From: Actinacidiphila acididurans | GTDB taxonomy: Bacteria; Actinomycetota; Actinomycetes; Streptomycetales; Streptomycetaceae | Reading direction: 5' to 3' | Assembly (NCBI RefSeq): GCF_016918855.1 | Contig: NZ_JADKYB010000001.1 | Coordinates: 1-64,000 of the forward strand | DNA: 64,000 nt | In this document: piece after piece, positions 26,732-33,888 of the stretch | How the letters are laid out: each line of letters begins with the position of its first letter | How positions within the stretch are numbered: the stretch's first letter is position 1 | Translations under genes and position numbers: made by a program | The notes under the pieces: generated by a model | What the model was told of the DNA's origin: nothing | The model's input: only the letters and a program-made list of their open reading frames with translations | Databases searched by the model: none

Positions 26732-28063
26732 TCACTCCGCGGCCTGACCCCGCATCCGCCGGGGCAGCAGCGCCGCCTCCAGCGCGGGGACGTCGAAGGG
26801 ATCGAAGTGGATCCGATCCTGGGGGATGCCCTGCCGGGCCAGAGTGGTGACGGCCTGGGTGACCATGTCGACCGGACCCGACAGGAAGGCCTCGTGCTGG
26901 TACCACGGCCCGAACTCGCCCAGGACCTGCGGCAGCGTGCCCTCCAGCCCGGCGATGCGCTCGTGCGAGACCGCGGCCCGTACCGAGAGCCAGTGATGGC
27001 GCTGGGACATGCGGAGCATGTCGTCGAGCCCGTAGAGTTCCGCGGCCGTGCGCGCGCCGACGAAGACATCCACGTCGCGCCGGATCCCGTTGCGGGCGGC
27101 CTGTTCGACCAGGGCACGGATCGGGGCCATGCCGGTCCCGCCGGCGACGCACACCAGGCTCCGGTCGCTGTGCGGATCCAGCGTCATGTCGCCCTGCGTG
27201 GGCCCCAGCCGCACCACGTCGCCGGGCCGGGCGTTGTACACCAGAGCCCTGCTGACCTGGCCCCTGCTGAGCGCGCGCACGTGGAAGGTGAGGGTGTTGT
27301 CGGGACGCGGGGCGTGCGCGGGCGAGTAGTAGCGCCAGGCCCTCGGCTTCCAGGGCGTCTCCATGCTCACGTACTGCCCCGCCGCGTACGGGTAGGGGGC
27401 GTCGGGCCGCACGGTGATCTCGGCGATGCCGTGGCCGTGCCGCACATGGTGGATGACCTCCGCCAGCCAGACCGCGGGCCGCCTTCGGGCGTCCTCCTCG
27501 GCGGCGTGCATCATGACCTGGGCCACGACGCCGTAGCCGTGGCTCCACGCGGCAGCCAGTTCCGGGCTCCATGCCTGGCCGGCGTAGCGGGCCAGGGCGG
27601 CGAGCAGGCACTCGCCCACCGCGGGGTAATGGGCATGCAGCGCCCCGAACTTGCGGTGGTCCTGACCCAGACGTGTGCAGAACCGCACCAGATTGTCCGG
27701 GTCGTCGACCAGGTCGACGATCCGCAGCAGCCCGCGCAGCAGCCGGTCGCGCTGCACATCCATATTGGCCGGGAACAGATCGCGCACCTGCGGGTATCGC
27801 GTGAAAAGGATGGCGTAGAAGTACACCGTCATGTCCGCCGCGAACGGTCCGACCACGGACACACTGGCGCGCATCAGCGCGATTTCGTCGTCCGTCAGCG
27901 GGACGAGTTCCGGCAGTGGCCTCGGCGGCGCCGGCGGCTCTGCCGGAGCGGGAACGTGGGGTGCCGGCCTGTTCACCGCTCCCGGCGTCAGCCGGGTCGG
28001 ATCGTTGGCCGCACTGCCCCGGTGTCCATCGCCTTCCTGCGGAGAACGTCGGGAGAATTTCAC
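26732..28063 (-). CDS. flavohaemoglobin-type globin / FAD / NAD(P) oxidoreductase
   Basis: 443 residues. A Pro-rich leader of about 50 residues is followed by a globin domain (about 52-195) with the proximal His136 (GQDHRKFG) and a B-helix Tyr (VYFYAIL). Then comes an FAD-binding barrel (200-295, RYYSPA motif at 244-249) and a NAD(P)-binding lobe (300-420, VAGGTGMAP at 306-314; FLSGP at 393-397 in place of the usual CGP). Flavohaemoglobins convert NO to nitrate, and their reductase half can feed other haem proteins. As the first gene of an operon with NOS, it may protect the cell from NO or reduce NOS, or both. The GTG start lies behind a good promoter. Confidence 0.85.
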   Translation of the reverse strand: MKFSRRSPQEGDGHRGSAANDPTRLTPGAVNRPAPHVPAPAEPPAPPRPLPELVPLTDDEIALMRASVSVVGPFAADMTVYFYAILFTRYPQVRDLFPANMDVQRDRLLRGLLRIVDLVDDPDNLVRFCTRLGQDHRKFGALHAHYPAVGECLLAALARYAGQAWSPELAAAWSHGYGVVAQVMMHAAEEDARRRPAVWLAEVIHHVRHGHGIAEITVRPDAPYPYAAGQYVSMETPWKPRAWRYYSPAHAPRPDNTLTFHVRALSRGQVSRALVYNARPGDVVRLGPTQGDMTLDPHSDRSLVCVAGGTGMAPIRALVEQAARNGIRRDVDVFVGARTAAELYGLDDMLRMSQRHHWLSVRAAVSHERIAGLEGTLPQVLGEFGPWYQHEAFLSGPVDMVTQAVTTLARQGIPQDRIHFDPFDVPALEAALLPRRMRGQAAE

Positions 28064-28102
28064 TGGGCACCGCTGTTCAGGGCTCGATTACAGAACGGGC
28101 TC

Positions 28103-28130
28103 ACCCTAATACAAAACCTTCACGCGTCAA
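28103..28130 (-). promoter_or_regulatory. sigma-70-type promoter of the globin-NOS operon
   Basis: On the minus strand TTGACG (28130-28125) and TAGGGT (28108-28103) are separated by 16 bases, about 40 bases before the GTG start. The AT-rich stretch GGTTTTGTAT between them is unusual in this sequence and could be a regulator site (for example for an NO-sensing repressor), but I see no clean palindrome. Confidence 0.6.
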
Positions 28131-28438
28131 CCGCATGATGTGCGTTGGTGCCACAAAAGTGTCCCGAATCGACCGGGAAAGCGCCGCACCGCGAGGGTTC
28201 GGTGGGCGAAAACCGTTTTCGGCGGCGATCGGTGCCGTCCGCTGTTTTCAGCGGAACAAGGTTGACACGCGGAATCGGTGAACGGTCGTGAAGACCGTAA
28301 TGCGGAATTAGTTGGCCAATTTGTGGAAGTCGCACCGATCTCTCATGGTAAATCATGACAACTGGGGCGTTTCGCCGTGGAGATGTGTGAGCGAGCGGTT
28401 TGAGTGAGTGGCTTGAGTGAGCGCCGAACGGCGGACGC

Positions 28439-28475
28439 CGGAGCCCGGGCGGGGAGAAGGCCCGCCCGGGCTCCG
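28439..28475 (-). terminator. 15-bp perfect hairpin after the S53 protease gene
   Basis: CGGAGCCCGGGCGGG (28439-28453) pairs completely with 28461-28475, loop GAGAAGG. It lies 41 bases beyond the protease stop codon on the minus strand. Confidence 0.75.
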
Positions 28476-28516
28476 GCGCTGTGATCGGCCCGGGAATCGG
28501 TCCGGGGCCGATCGGC

Positions 28517-30145
28517 TCAGGGGTTGAGCAGCTTGGCCGCGAGGGTCGCCGCGTTGTACGAGCCCCAGCCGGTGGTGAAGTCCCAGCCGGCCGCGGCCGA
28601 GTAGGCGCCGTTGCTGCCACTGGTGATGTCGTGGAAGCCGGTGCCGGACGCCGCGTACAGCGCGGGGTTGGCGGAGCCGAGCCGGGGCTTGCCCGCCGCG
28701 GTGGCCTGCTGGTTGTAGACCGTGGCGAAGGCGGCCCACTCGGGCGCGGCCGCGCTGGTGCCGCCGACCTGGCCCCAACTGCCCTGCGAGTAGATGGAAA
28801 CGCCCGGGGTCGGAGCGGCCAGCGCCGAGACGTCCGGTACCTGCCGCTTGCCGCCGCCCTGGCTCTTCTGCACCGGCGTCTGCCAGCTCGGGATGGCGAA
28901 CACCGACGACTTGCCGCCGCCACCGCCGGACCAGGCGGTCTCGCTGCTCCAGGCGTTCGACGAGGTGACGGTCAGCTTGGTGCCGCCCACGCCGGTGACG
29001 TACGGGTCGCTGGCCGGGTAGTCCACCGAGGTGCCGCCGGTGCCGGCGTCGTCGGAACCGCTGTCCCCGGAGGCGGCGAAGAAGCCCAGGCCCTGCGCCG
29101 CGCCCTGCTTGAAGACCGTGTCGACCGCGGTGATGTTGGAGCTGGTGCGCTGCGTCTCGGCCAGCCCCCAGCTGATGGAGGTCACCGGTATGCCGCTGTC
29201 CACGATCGCCTGGTAGGTGTCCACCTCACCCGCGTCGGAGTTGGGGCCCTCGAACACGGTGACGTTCGCGGCCGGGGCGATCGCGTGCAGCACTTCGATG
29301 TCCAGCTCGACCTCGACCTGCCCGCCGCCCAGCGGACCCGAACCGCCGTCCACCTTCTGCACGGTGGGGGCCGGGGCGCTCAGGCCGTAGTGGCTGTCGT
29401 ACGCGCTGATGTTGGACTGCTGGAAACCGTCGAACTCCAGCAGGGCGACCTTCTGGCCGCTGCCGGTGTAGCTGCCGGAGACGTTGTAGCCGCCCTTGAT
29501 CTGGGCCGGGGTGTAGCCGCCGCCGGGGCCGTTGTGGGGCGTGACGGCGGCGGGCGCCTGGTGGTGCAGCTTCGCGCGGCTGTTGAGGCCGGAGACGTCG
29601 CTGACCAGGGAAGCGACGGCGGACGGCAGCGAGGGAGCGGCGTCGTTGGCGTAGAACGACTGCCCCGAAGCGCTGTCCCGCCAGGTCGAGATGCTGGTAC
29701 CGAAGGCCTTCTCCACCTGGGCGGCGGTTCCGGAGGCGTCGATCAGCAGGTTGCCGGAGTGCACGGTGCCGACCGTCAGGCCCTGGGCGCGCAGGTAGTC
29801 GGTGATCTGCTTGATCTCGGCGGTGCTGCGGCCGTACGTCGCCGCGAACTGGGCCTTGGTCAAGTAGTGTCCGTACAGCGCCGAGTGCGGGTCGCTGACG
29901 CGGGCGACGAACGTGTCGAGTGCCTTCTCGTTCCTGGGGCGCAGGCTCACCGCGAGCGAGACGCGGTGGTCGGCCGCCACGTGGCCGGTGCGCACGGCCC
30001 CGGTGCCGAGGCCGGCGACCACGTCCGCGGACAGTGGCGTGCGGGCCTGCTGCGGGTGCGCGGACGCGGCGTACGCGGCGGGGACGGCCGCGGCCAGCAT
30101 CGCCGGGGCGACGGCGACAGCCAGCATTTTCAGACGGAGCGTCAC
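28517..30145 (-). CDS. secreted S53 (sedolisin/kumamolisin-type) serine-carboxyl peptidase
   Basis: 542 residues: signal peptide (1-27), prodomain (about 40-190, with DPHSALYGHYLTKAQF), then the S53 catalytic domain. The Glu/Asp pair is in QVEVELDIEVL (Glu278, Asp282), the oxyanion Asp361 is in FAASGDSGSDD, the nucleophile is Ser464 in GGTSAAAP, and the calcium site is at the C-terminus (FHDITSGSNG ... GWDFTTGWGS). It is an acid-acting endopeptidase, auto-processed and exported. The GTG at 30145 follows GGAGG at 7-base spacing. Transcription ends at the hairpin at 28439-28475. The next gene upstream on this strand is a LAL regulator beyond a long repeat-rich spacer. Confidence 0.92.
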   Translation of the reverse strand: MTLRLKMLAVAVAPAMLAAAVPAAYAASAHPQQARTPLSADVVAGLGTGAVRTGHVAADHRVSLAVSLRPRNEKALDTFVARVSDPHSALYGHYLTKAQFAATYGRSTAEIKQITDYLRAQGLTVGTVHSGNLLIDASGTAAQVEKAFGTSISTWRDSASGQSFYANDAAPSLPSAVASLVSDVSGLNSRAKLHHQAPAAVTPHNGPGGGYTPAQIKGGYNVSGSYTGSGQKVALLEFDGFQQSNISAYDSHYGLSAPAPTVQKVDGGSGPLGGGQVEVELDIEVLHAIAPAANVTVFEGPNSDAGEVDTYQAIVDSGIPVTSISWGLAETQRTSSNITAVDTVFKQGAAQGLGFFAASGDSGSDDAGTGGTSVDYPASDPYVTGVGGTKLTVTSSNAWSSETAWSGGGGGKSSVFAIPSWQTPVQKSQGGGKRQVPDVSALAAPTPGVSIYSQGSWGQVGGTSAAAPEWAAFATVYNQQATAAGKPRLGSANPALYAASGTGFHDITSGSNGAYSAAAGWDFTTGWGSYNAATLAAKLLNP

Positions 30146-30308
30146 GAAGGTCCTCCATGGGGGGAAGCGGGTCCCGGAAGCGGGACGACGACCACGCTAG
30201 GCAGCGCGGCGCGGCCGCATAAGCGTGAGAACCCTTGCGGTGCGTGTGAACGATGTGTGTCCTGTGACGGGGGAGTGACGTGGTGGGTCCGCAGGGAGAC
30301 CCGGTGCG

Positions 30309-30603
30309 CCCCGGTGAGCGGAGCCGTGGCGGGAAGTGGCGGGAGGGCGCCGCGGAGGACGAGGCGTCAAGGCGTGGCGAGGGACGGGCGGCAAGGTGCC
30401 GGGGAGGACAGGGCGGCAAGGTGCCGGGGAGGACGGGAGCGGCAGGGCGGCGGTGTTGCCCCGGTGAGCGGAGCCGTGGCGGGCAGCGGCGGGAGGGCGC
30501 CGCGGATGACGAGGCGTCAAGGTGTGGCGAAGGACGGGCGGCAAAGTGCCGGGGAGGACGGGGCGGCAAATGTGCCGCGGAGGACGGGAGCGGCAGGGCG
30601 GCG
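30309..30603. repeat. two-copy tandem duplication of about 150 bp
   Basis: The segment starting CCCCGGTGAGCGGAGCCGTG at 30309 recurs from 30459 with scattered substitutions and a small insertion, both copies ending GGCAGGGCGGCG. Inside each copy a shorter element (GTGCCGGGGAGGAC) occurs twice, so the unit itself arose by smaller duplications. Noncoding. Confidence 0.75.
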
Positions 30604-30638
30604 CCGACGCATCCCGGCCCGCGCGGCGTCCAGGTGCT

Positions 30639-30726
30639 GCCCGTCTGGCGCCCGTCTGGCGCCCGTCTGGCGCCCGTCTGGCGCCCGTCTGGCGCCCGTC
30701 CGGCGCCCGTCCGGCGCCCGTGCGGC
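30639..30726. repeat. eight tandem 11-bp repeats
   Basis: Five copies of GCCCGTCTGGC, two of GCCCGTCCGGC and one of GCCCGTGCGGC run head to tail with no spacers. It is a simple variable-number repeat: units are too short and contiguous for CRISPR, and 11 bp is not a multiple of three. It lies just beyond the stop of the LAL gene on the other side from the protease. Confidence 0.85.
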
Positions 30727-30801
30727 CCGTGCCGCGCCCCGGTGAGGGACACCAGTGCCCGCGGCGCTGCCCGATAGCCCCCCGCCCCGCGCCCGTCCGG
30801 G

Positions 30802-33729
30802 TCAGCCGGCGGCGGCGACCGCCATCGCGTGCGCCAGCGCCGTACGCGAACGCACACCGACCTTGCGGTAGATGCGCGACAGCGCGCCCTCCACCGTCTT
30901 GACGCTGATGAACAGTGCGTCGGCGACCTCGCGATTGGTGGCGCCGCCGGTGACCAGCGCGGCGATCCTGGCCTCGGTCGCCGTCAGACCGGCGGTGCCG
31001 CCGCGTTCGGCGGTCACCACACGGGCGAGTTCGTCCCGGGCCCGGGCCGCGAACGGTGCCGCGCCCGCGCCCTCGGCCACGCGCAGCGCCTCGGTGAGGG
31101 CCGCGCGCGCTCCCGCGCGGTGCCGGGCCCGGCGTTCCACCGCGCCGAGCGCGGTCAGGGCGCGGGCCAGTTCCACCGGCAGGCCGAGCGGGCGCAGCCG
31201 CTCCACCGAGGTCCGCAGCAGCGCCGCGCCCTCCTTCGCCCGGCCCTCCGCGGCCGCCCGGAGCCCCTGCGCCCGCTCGAGCGCCGCCAGGACGCTGCCG
31301 GGAGTGCCGTCCCGGACCGAGCGGTACGCCGTCGCCAGCACTTCGGCCGCCGCGGCCGTCTCGCCGAGCGTCACCAGTGCCTCGGCCAGATCGGCGTGCC
31401 AGGCCAGCAGCGGTGGGTCGGCGGCGCCGATCGCCGCGCCCGTCTCCAGCGCCCGGCGCAGCCACTCCACCGCCGTGGCCGCGCCCGCGCGATCGCCCGC
31501 GAACAGCCCGGCCTGGCCGGACACCGCCAGCGCCCGCAGCAGGAACAGCCGGTCGCCGTCCGCCTCGGAGGCGCGTACCGCCTGCTCGCCCAGCGCCCGG
31601 GCGCTTTCCGCCGTACCGCCGAAGGTCTGGGCGAGCGCCGCCGCGTACAGCGCGGGCGCCGACGTCGTGCCGGCCGCCGCGACCACCTCCGCGCAGCGCC
31701 GCGCCGTGCCCAGCGCCGCGCGGCACTCGCCGGCCCGTACCTGCACCCGGGTCAGCGCCACCAGGGAGGCGACGGTCTGCTCCCACCCCGCGCCCTGTCC
31801 GGCGGCGGCCAGCAGCCCGGTCAACTGCGCGCGGGCCTGGCCGACCCGGTCGGAGTCGAGCGCGAGGACCGCCCGCATCCGGACCAGCCCCCAACTGCGC
31901 GGTCCGCCGTCCGCCGCGGCCAGCGCCCGGTCCAGCGCCGCCTCCGCGTCGGCCGGTGCGCCGGCCAGCGACCGTACCCGGGCCAGCGTGGCCAGCGCCG
32001 CGATCCGCGTACCGTCGTCGCCGGCGCGCTCGGCGCACCGGGCCGACCGGCGTGCGTACCCGGCCGCCGCGTCCAGCGCGCCGCACAGCAGTTCGCGCTG
32101 CGCCGCCCAGTGGTGGAGCGCCGCCTCCAGCGCCGGGTCCCCGGCCGCGTCCCGCAGCCCGTCCTCGATCAGCCCGCCGCGGTCCCGCAGCGCCTGCCCG
32201 GCATTGCCCAGCAGCGTGAGCCTGGCCAGCACGCGCAGCCGCGCCGATCGGGAGCCGGCGAGCACGGTCCGGGCGGCCAGTTCCGCCTCCTCGCGCCGCC
32301 CCGCGTCGCAGGCGAAGCGGGCCGCGGCCAGCAGCCGCCGGTCGCGGTCGCCGGGGCGGTCGGCCGGGGTCCGGCGGGCGGCCAGCGCGGCCAGTTCCGC
32401 GGCGGCGCCCGGATCACCCTGCGCCCGGGCGGTGTCCGAGGCGGCCATCAGCCGGGCGGCGACGGCCTCGTCCTCGTACGGGTGGGCCAGGGCCAAGTGG
32501 CGGGCGCGCTCAACCGGTTCGGTGACCACGGCGGCCAGCAGCGCGTGCGCCCGGCGGCGAGCGTCGCCGGAGGCGTCGGCGTGGACGGCGGCGCGCAGCA
32601 CGGGGTGGGTGAATCGTACGATCCGCGACGGATCCACTGTCAGCACGCCCAGCCGCTCGGCGTGCCCGAGGGCGCTCTCGGCATCCGCGGCCGACCCGAC
32701 CGTGGCCTGGAGCAGGGTCAGGTGCGGCTGCTCGGCGGTCGCGGCGACGAGCAGGACCTGTCGTACGGCGGCGGGCAGCGCGCGTACCGGCCCCAGCAGC
32801 AGGTCCCGCAGGCCCTGCGGTACCGGGAGGAAGCCGCCGGACTCGGCGGACCCACCGGCTGCCGCGGCCTCGCGGCCCAGCGCGAGCGCGTAGAGCGGGT
32901 TCCCGGCGGCCGTGCGCAGGACGGCGCGCAGGTCCGGCGGGGACAGGGCGGCGCCGGACGCGAGCAGCAGCAGGGCCACGTCGTCGTCGCCGAGCGGGGG
33001 TACGGCGATCTCGGCGGTGTCGGGTGGGCAGCAGCGCGGCCAGCGGGGCCGCTCGCCCTGTCCGCCTTCCGGCACGCGCTCCGCGGCGACGAACCGGATG
33101 CCGGTGCCGGCGACCCGGCGGGCGGCGAACGCCAAGACATCGGCGCTGGGTTCGTCCAGCCATTGCAGACCGTCGACGACCAGCAGCACCGGTCCCCGGC
33201 GGGCCAGCCGGCGCAGTGTCTCCAGCACGGCGACGCGTACGGCGAGCGCGTCGCGGCTCGCGGCGGGCGACGCGCCGTGCAGCAGTGCGGCCCGAAGTGC
33301 CGTACGCGGTCCGGGTGGGAGCGCGGCCAGGACGTGCGCCGGCACCGGCGCGAGCAGGTCGATCAGCCCGAGGTAGGGCAGCCCGGCGTCCTCGGGCGCC
33401 GGGGCGCAGCGCAGAACCGTCACGTCACCGTCCACCGCGCCTGGCCCCGGGGCGTCCGGGGCCACGGCGGCGAGCAGTGTGGACTTGCCGATGCCCGCGG
33501 GCCCGGTCAGCACGACGCCCTGACCCTTCGCCAGCGCCTCACGCGCGGCCGCCAGCAGCTCCTCGCGCCCGGCCGGTGCGGTGACCGGCCGCCGTCGGGA
33601 CCACCCGGGCCCGGCGACGGCGGCAGGCTCGGCCGGGATCTCACCGGCAACCCGGTCTGGCACGGTACGGGCCGCCCTTCTGGTCCGGAACCCTCGCGTC
33701 GAGGGCGGGCAGCGCGGATCGCCACTCAT
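30802..33729 (-). CDS. LuxR-family transcriptional regulator of the LAL (large ATP-binding) type
   Basis: About 975 residues. A Walker A motif GPAGIGKST at 76-84 and a Walker B-like LLVVDGLQWLDE form an AAA/STAND ATPase. A long Ala/Leu/Arg-rich helical region of TPR-like repeats (about 380-880) follows, and the C-terminal LuxR helix-turn-helix (GLTATEARIAALVTGG, ATNREVADALFISVKTVE) binds DNA. LAL proteins activate secondary-metabolite or sugar-utilisation genes in response to ATP and an inducer. The ATG at 33729 is used; a TTG 15 bases earlier is possible, and neither has a strong ribosome site. The target genes are not evident; the adjacent GH92 mannosidase gene, upstream on the same strand, is one candidate. 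Confidence 0.85.
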   Translation of the reverse strand: MSGDPRCPPSTRGFRTRRAARTVPDRVAGEIPAEPAAVAGPGWSRRRPVTAPAGREELLAAAREALAKGQGVVLTGPAGIGKSTLLAAVAPDAPGPGAVDGDVTVLRCAPAPEDAGLPYLGLIDLLAPVPAHVLAALPPGPRTALRAALLHGASPAASRDALAVRVAVLETLRRLARRGPVLLVVDGLQWLDEPSADVLAFAARRVAGTGIRFVAAERVPEGGQGERPRWPRCCPPDTAEIAVPPLGDDDVALLLLASGAALSPPDLRAVLRTAAGNPLYALALGREAAAAGGSAESGGFLPVPQGLRDLLLGPVRALPAAVRQVLLVAATAEQPHLTLLQATVGSAADAESALGHAERLGVLTVDPSRIVRFTHPVLRAAVHADASGDARRRAHALLAAVVTEPVERARHLALAHPYEDEAVAARLMAASDTARAQGDPGAAAELAALAARRTPADRPGDRDRRLLAAARFACDAGRREEAELAARTVLAGSRSARLRVLARLTLLGNAGQALRDRGGLIEDGLRDAAGDPALEAALHHWAAQRELLCGALDAAAGYARRSARCAERAGDDGTRIAALATLARVRSLAGAPADAEAALDRALAAADGGPRSWGLVRMRAVLALDSDRVGQARAQLTGLLAAAGQGAGWEQTVASLVALTRVQVRAGECRAALGTARRCAEVVAAAGTTSAPALYAAALAQTFGGTAESARALGEQAVRASEADGDRLFLLRALAVSGQAGLFAGDRAGAATAVEWLRRALETGAAIGAADPPLLAWHADLAEALVTLGETAAAAEVLATAYRSVRDGTPGSVLAALERAQGLRAAAEGRAKEGAALLRTSVERLRPLGLPVELARALTALGAVERRARHRAGARAALTEALRVAEGAGAAPFAARARDELARVVTAERGGTAGLTATEARIAALVTGGATNREVADALFISVKTVEGALSRIYRKVGVRSRTALAHAMAVAAAG

Positions 33730-33851
33730 AAATGTCCATGACAATCATGGGAAAGCGGCTTGTCAATGCCACGATTCCGGCCGGGCCGGGAGGCTTCACA
33801 CGAACGTCGCGAGCCCTTCAAACCACGGACATACGCGCGCGGCGCCGAGGA

Positions 33852-33881
33852 GTTGCGGCCCCTCGCGGGAGGGGCCGCAAC
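33852..33881 (-). terminator. 13-bp hairpin after the GH92 gene
   Basis: GTTGCGGCCCCTC (33852-33864) pairs with 33869-33881 around a GCGG loop, 7 bases beyond the GH92 stop codon. It separates GH92 from the LAL gene further downstream on the same strand. Confidence 0.75.
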
Positions 33882-33888
33882 CGGGGGC

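Larger units (their letters stand above)
28064..28516. other. intergenic region between the NO operon and the S53 protease gene
   Basis: 453 bases that are locally less GC-rich (about 28130-28370), containing the minus-strand promoter of the globin-NOS operon and, at the other end, the terminator of the protease gene. I see no coding region with convincing codon bias. Confidence 0.5.
30146..30801. other. 656-base repeat-rich intergenic spacer
   Basis: Between the protease promoter region and the end of the LAL gene there is no convincing gene. The region is filled by a two-copy tandem duplication (30309-30603) and eight 11-bp repeats (30639-30726). All frames through it translate to low-complexity Arg/Gly/Pro/Ala. 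Confidence 0.7.

Noticed and set aside
25534..28063. Part of a thaxtomin-type nitration cluster
   Set aside because: No nitrating P450 (TxtE) or peptide synthetase genes flank the NOS operon within the window.
28120..28923. A 267-codon minus-strand frame over the protease 3' end and intergenic region
   Set aside because: It overlaps the S53 gene out of frame, has Ser/Pro/Arg-rich low-complexity sequence and spans the protease terminator hairpin.
30639..30726. CRISPR array
   Set aside because: Units are 11 bp and contiguous, with no unique spacers and no cas genes nearby.
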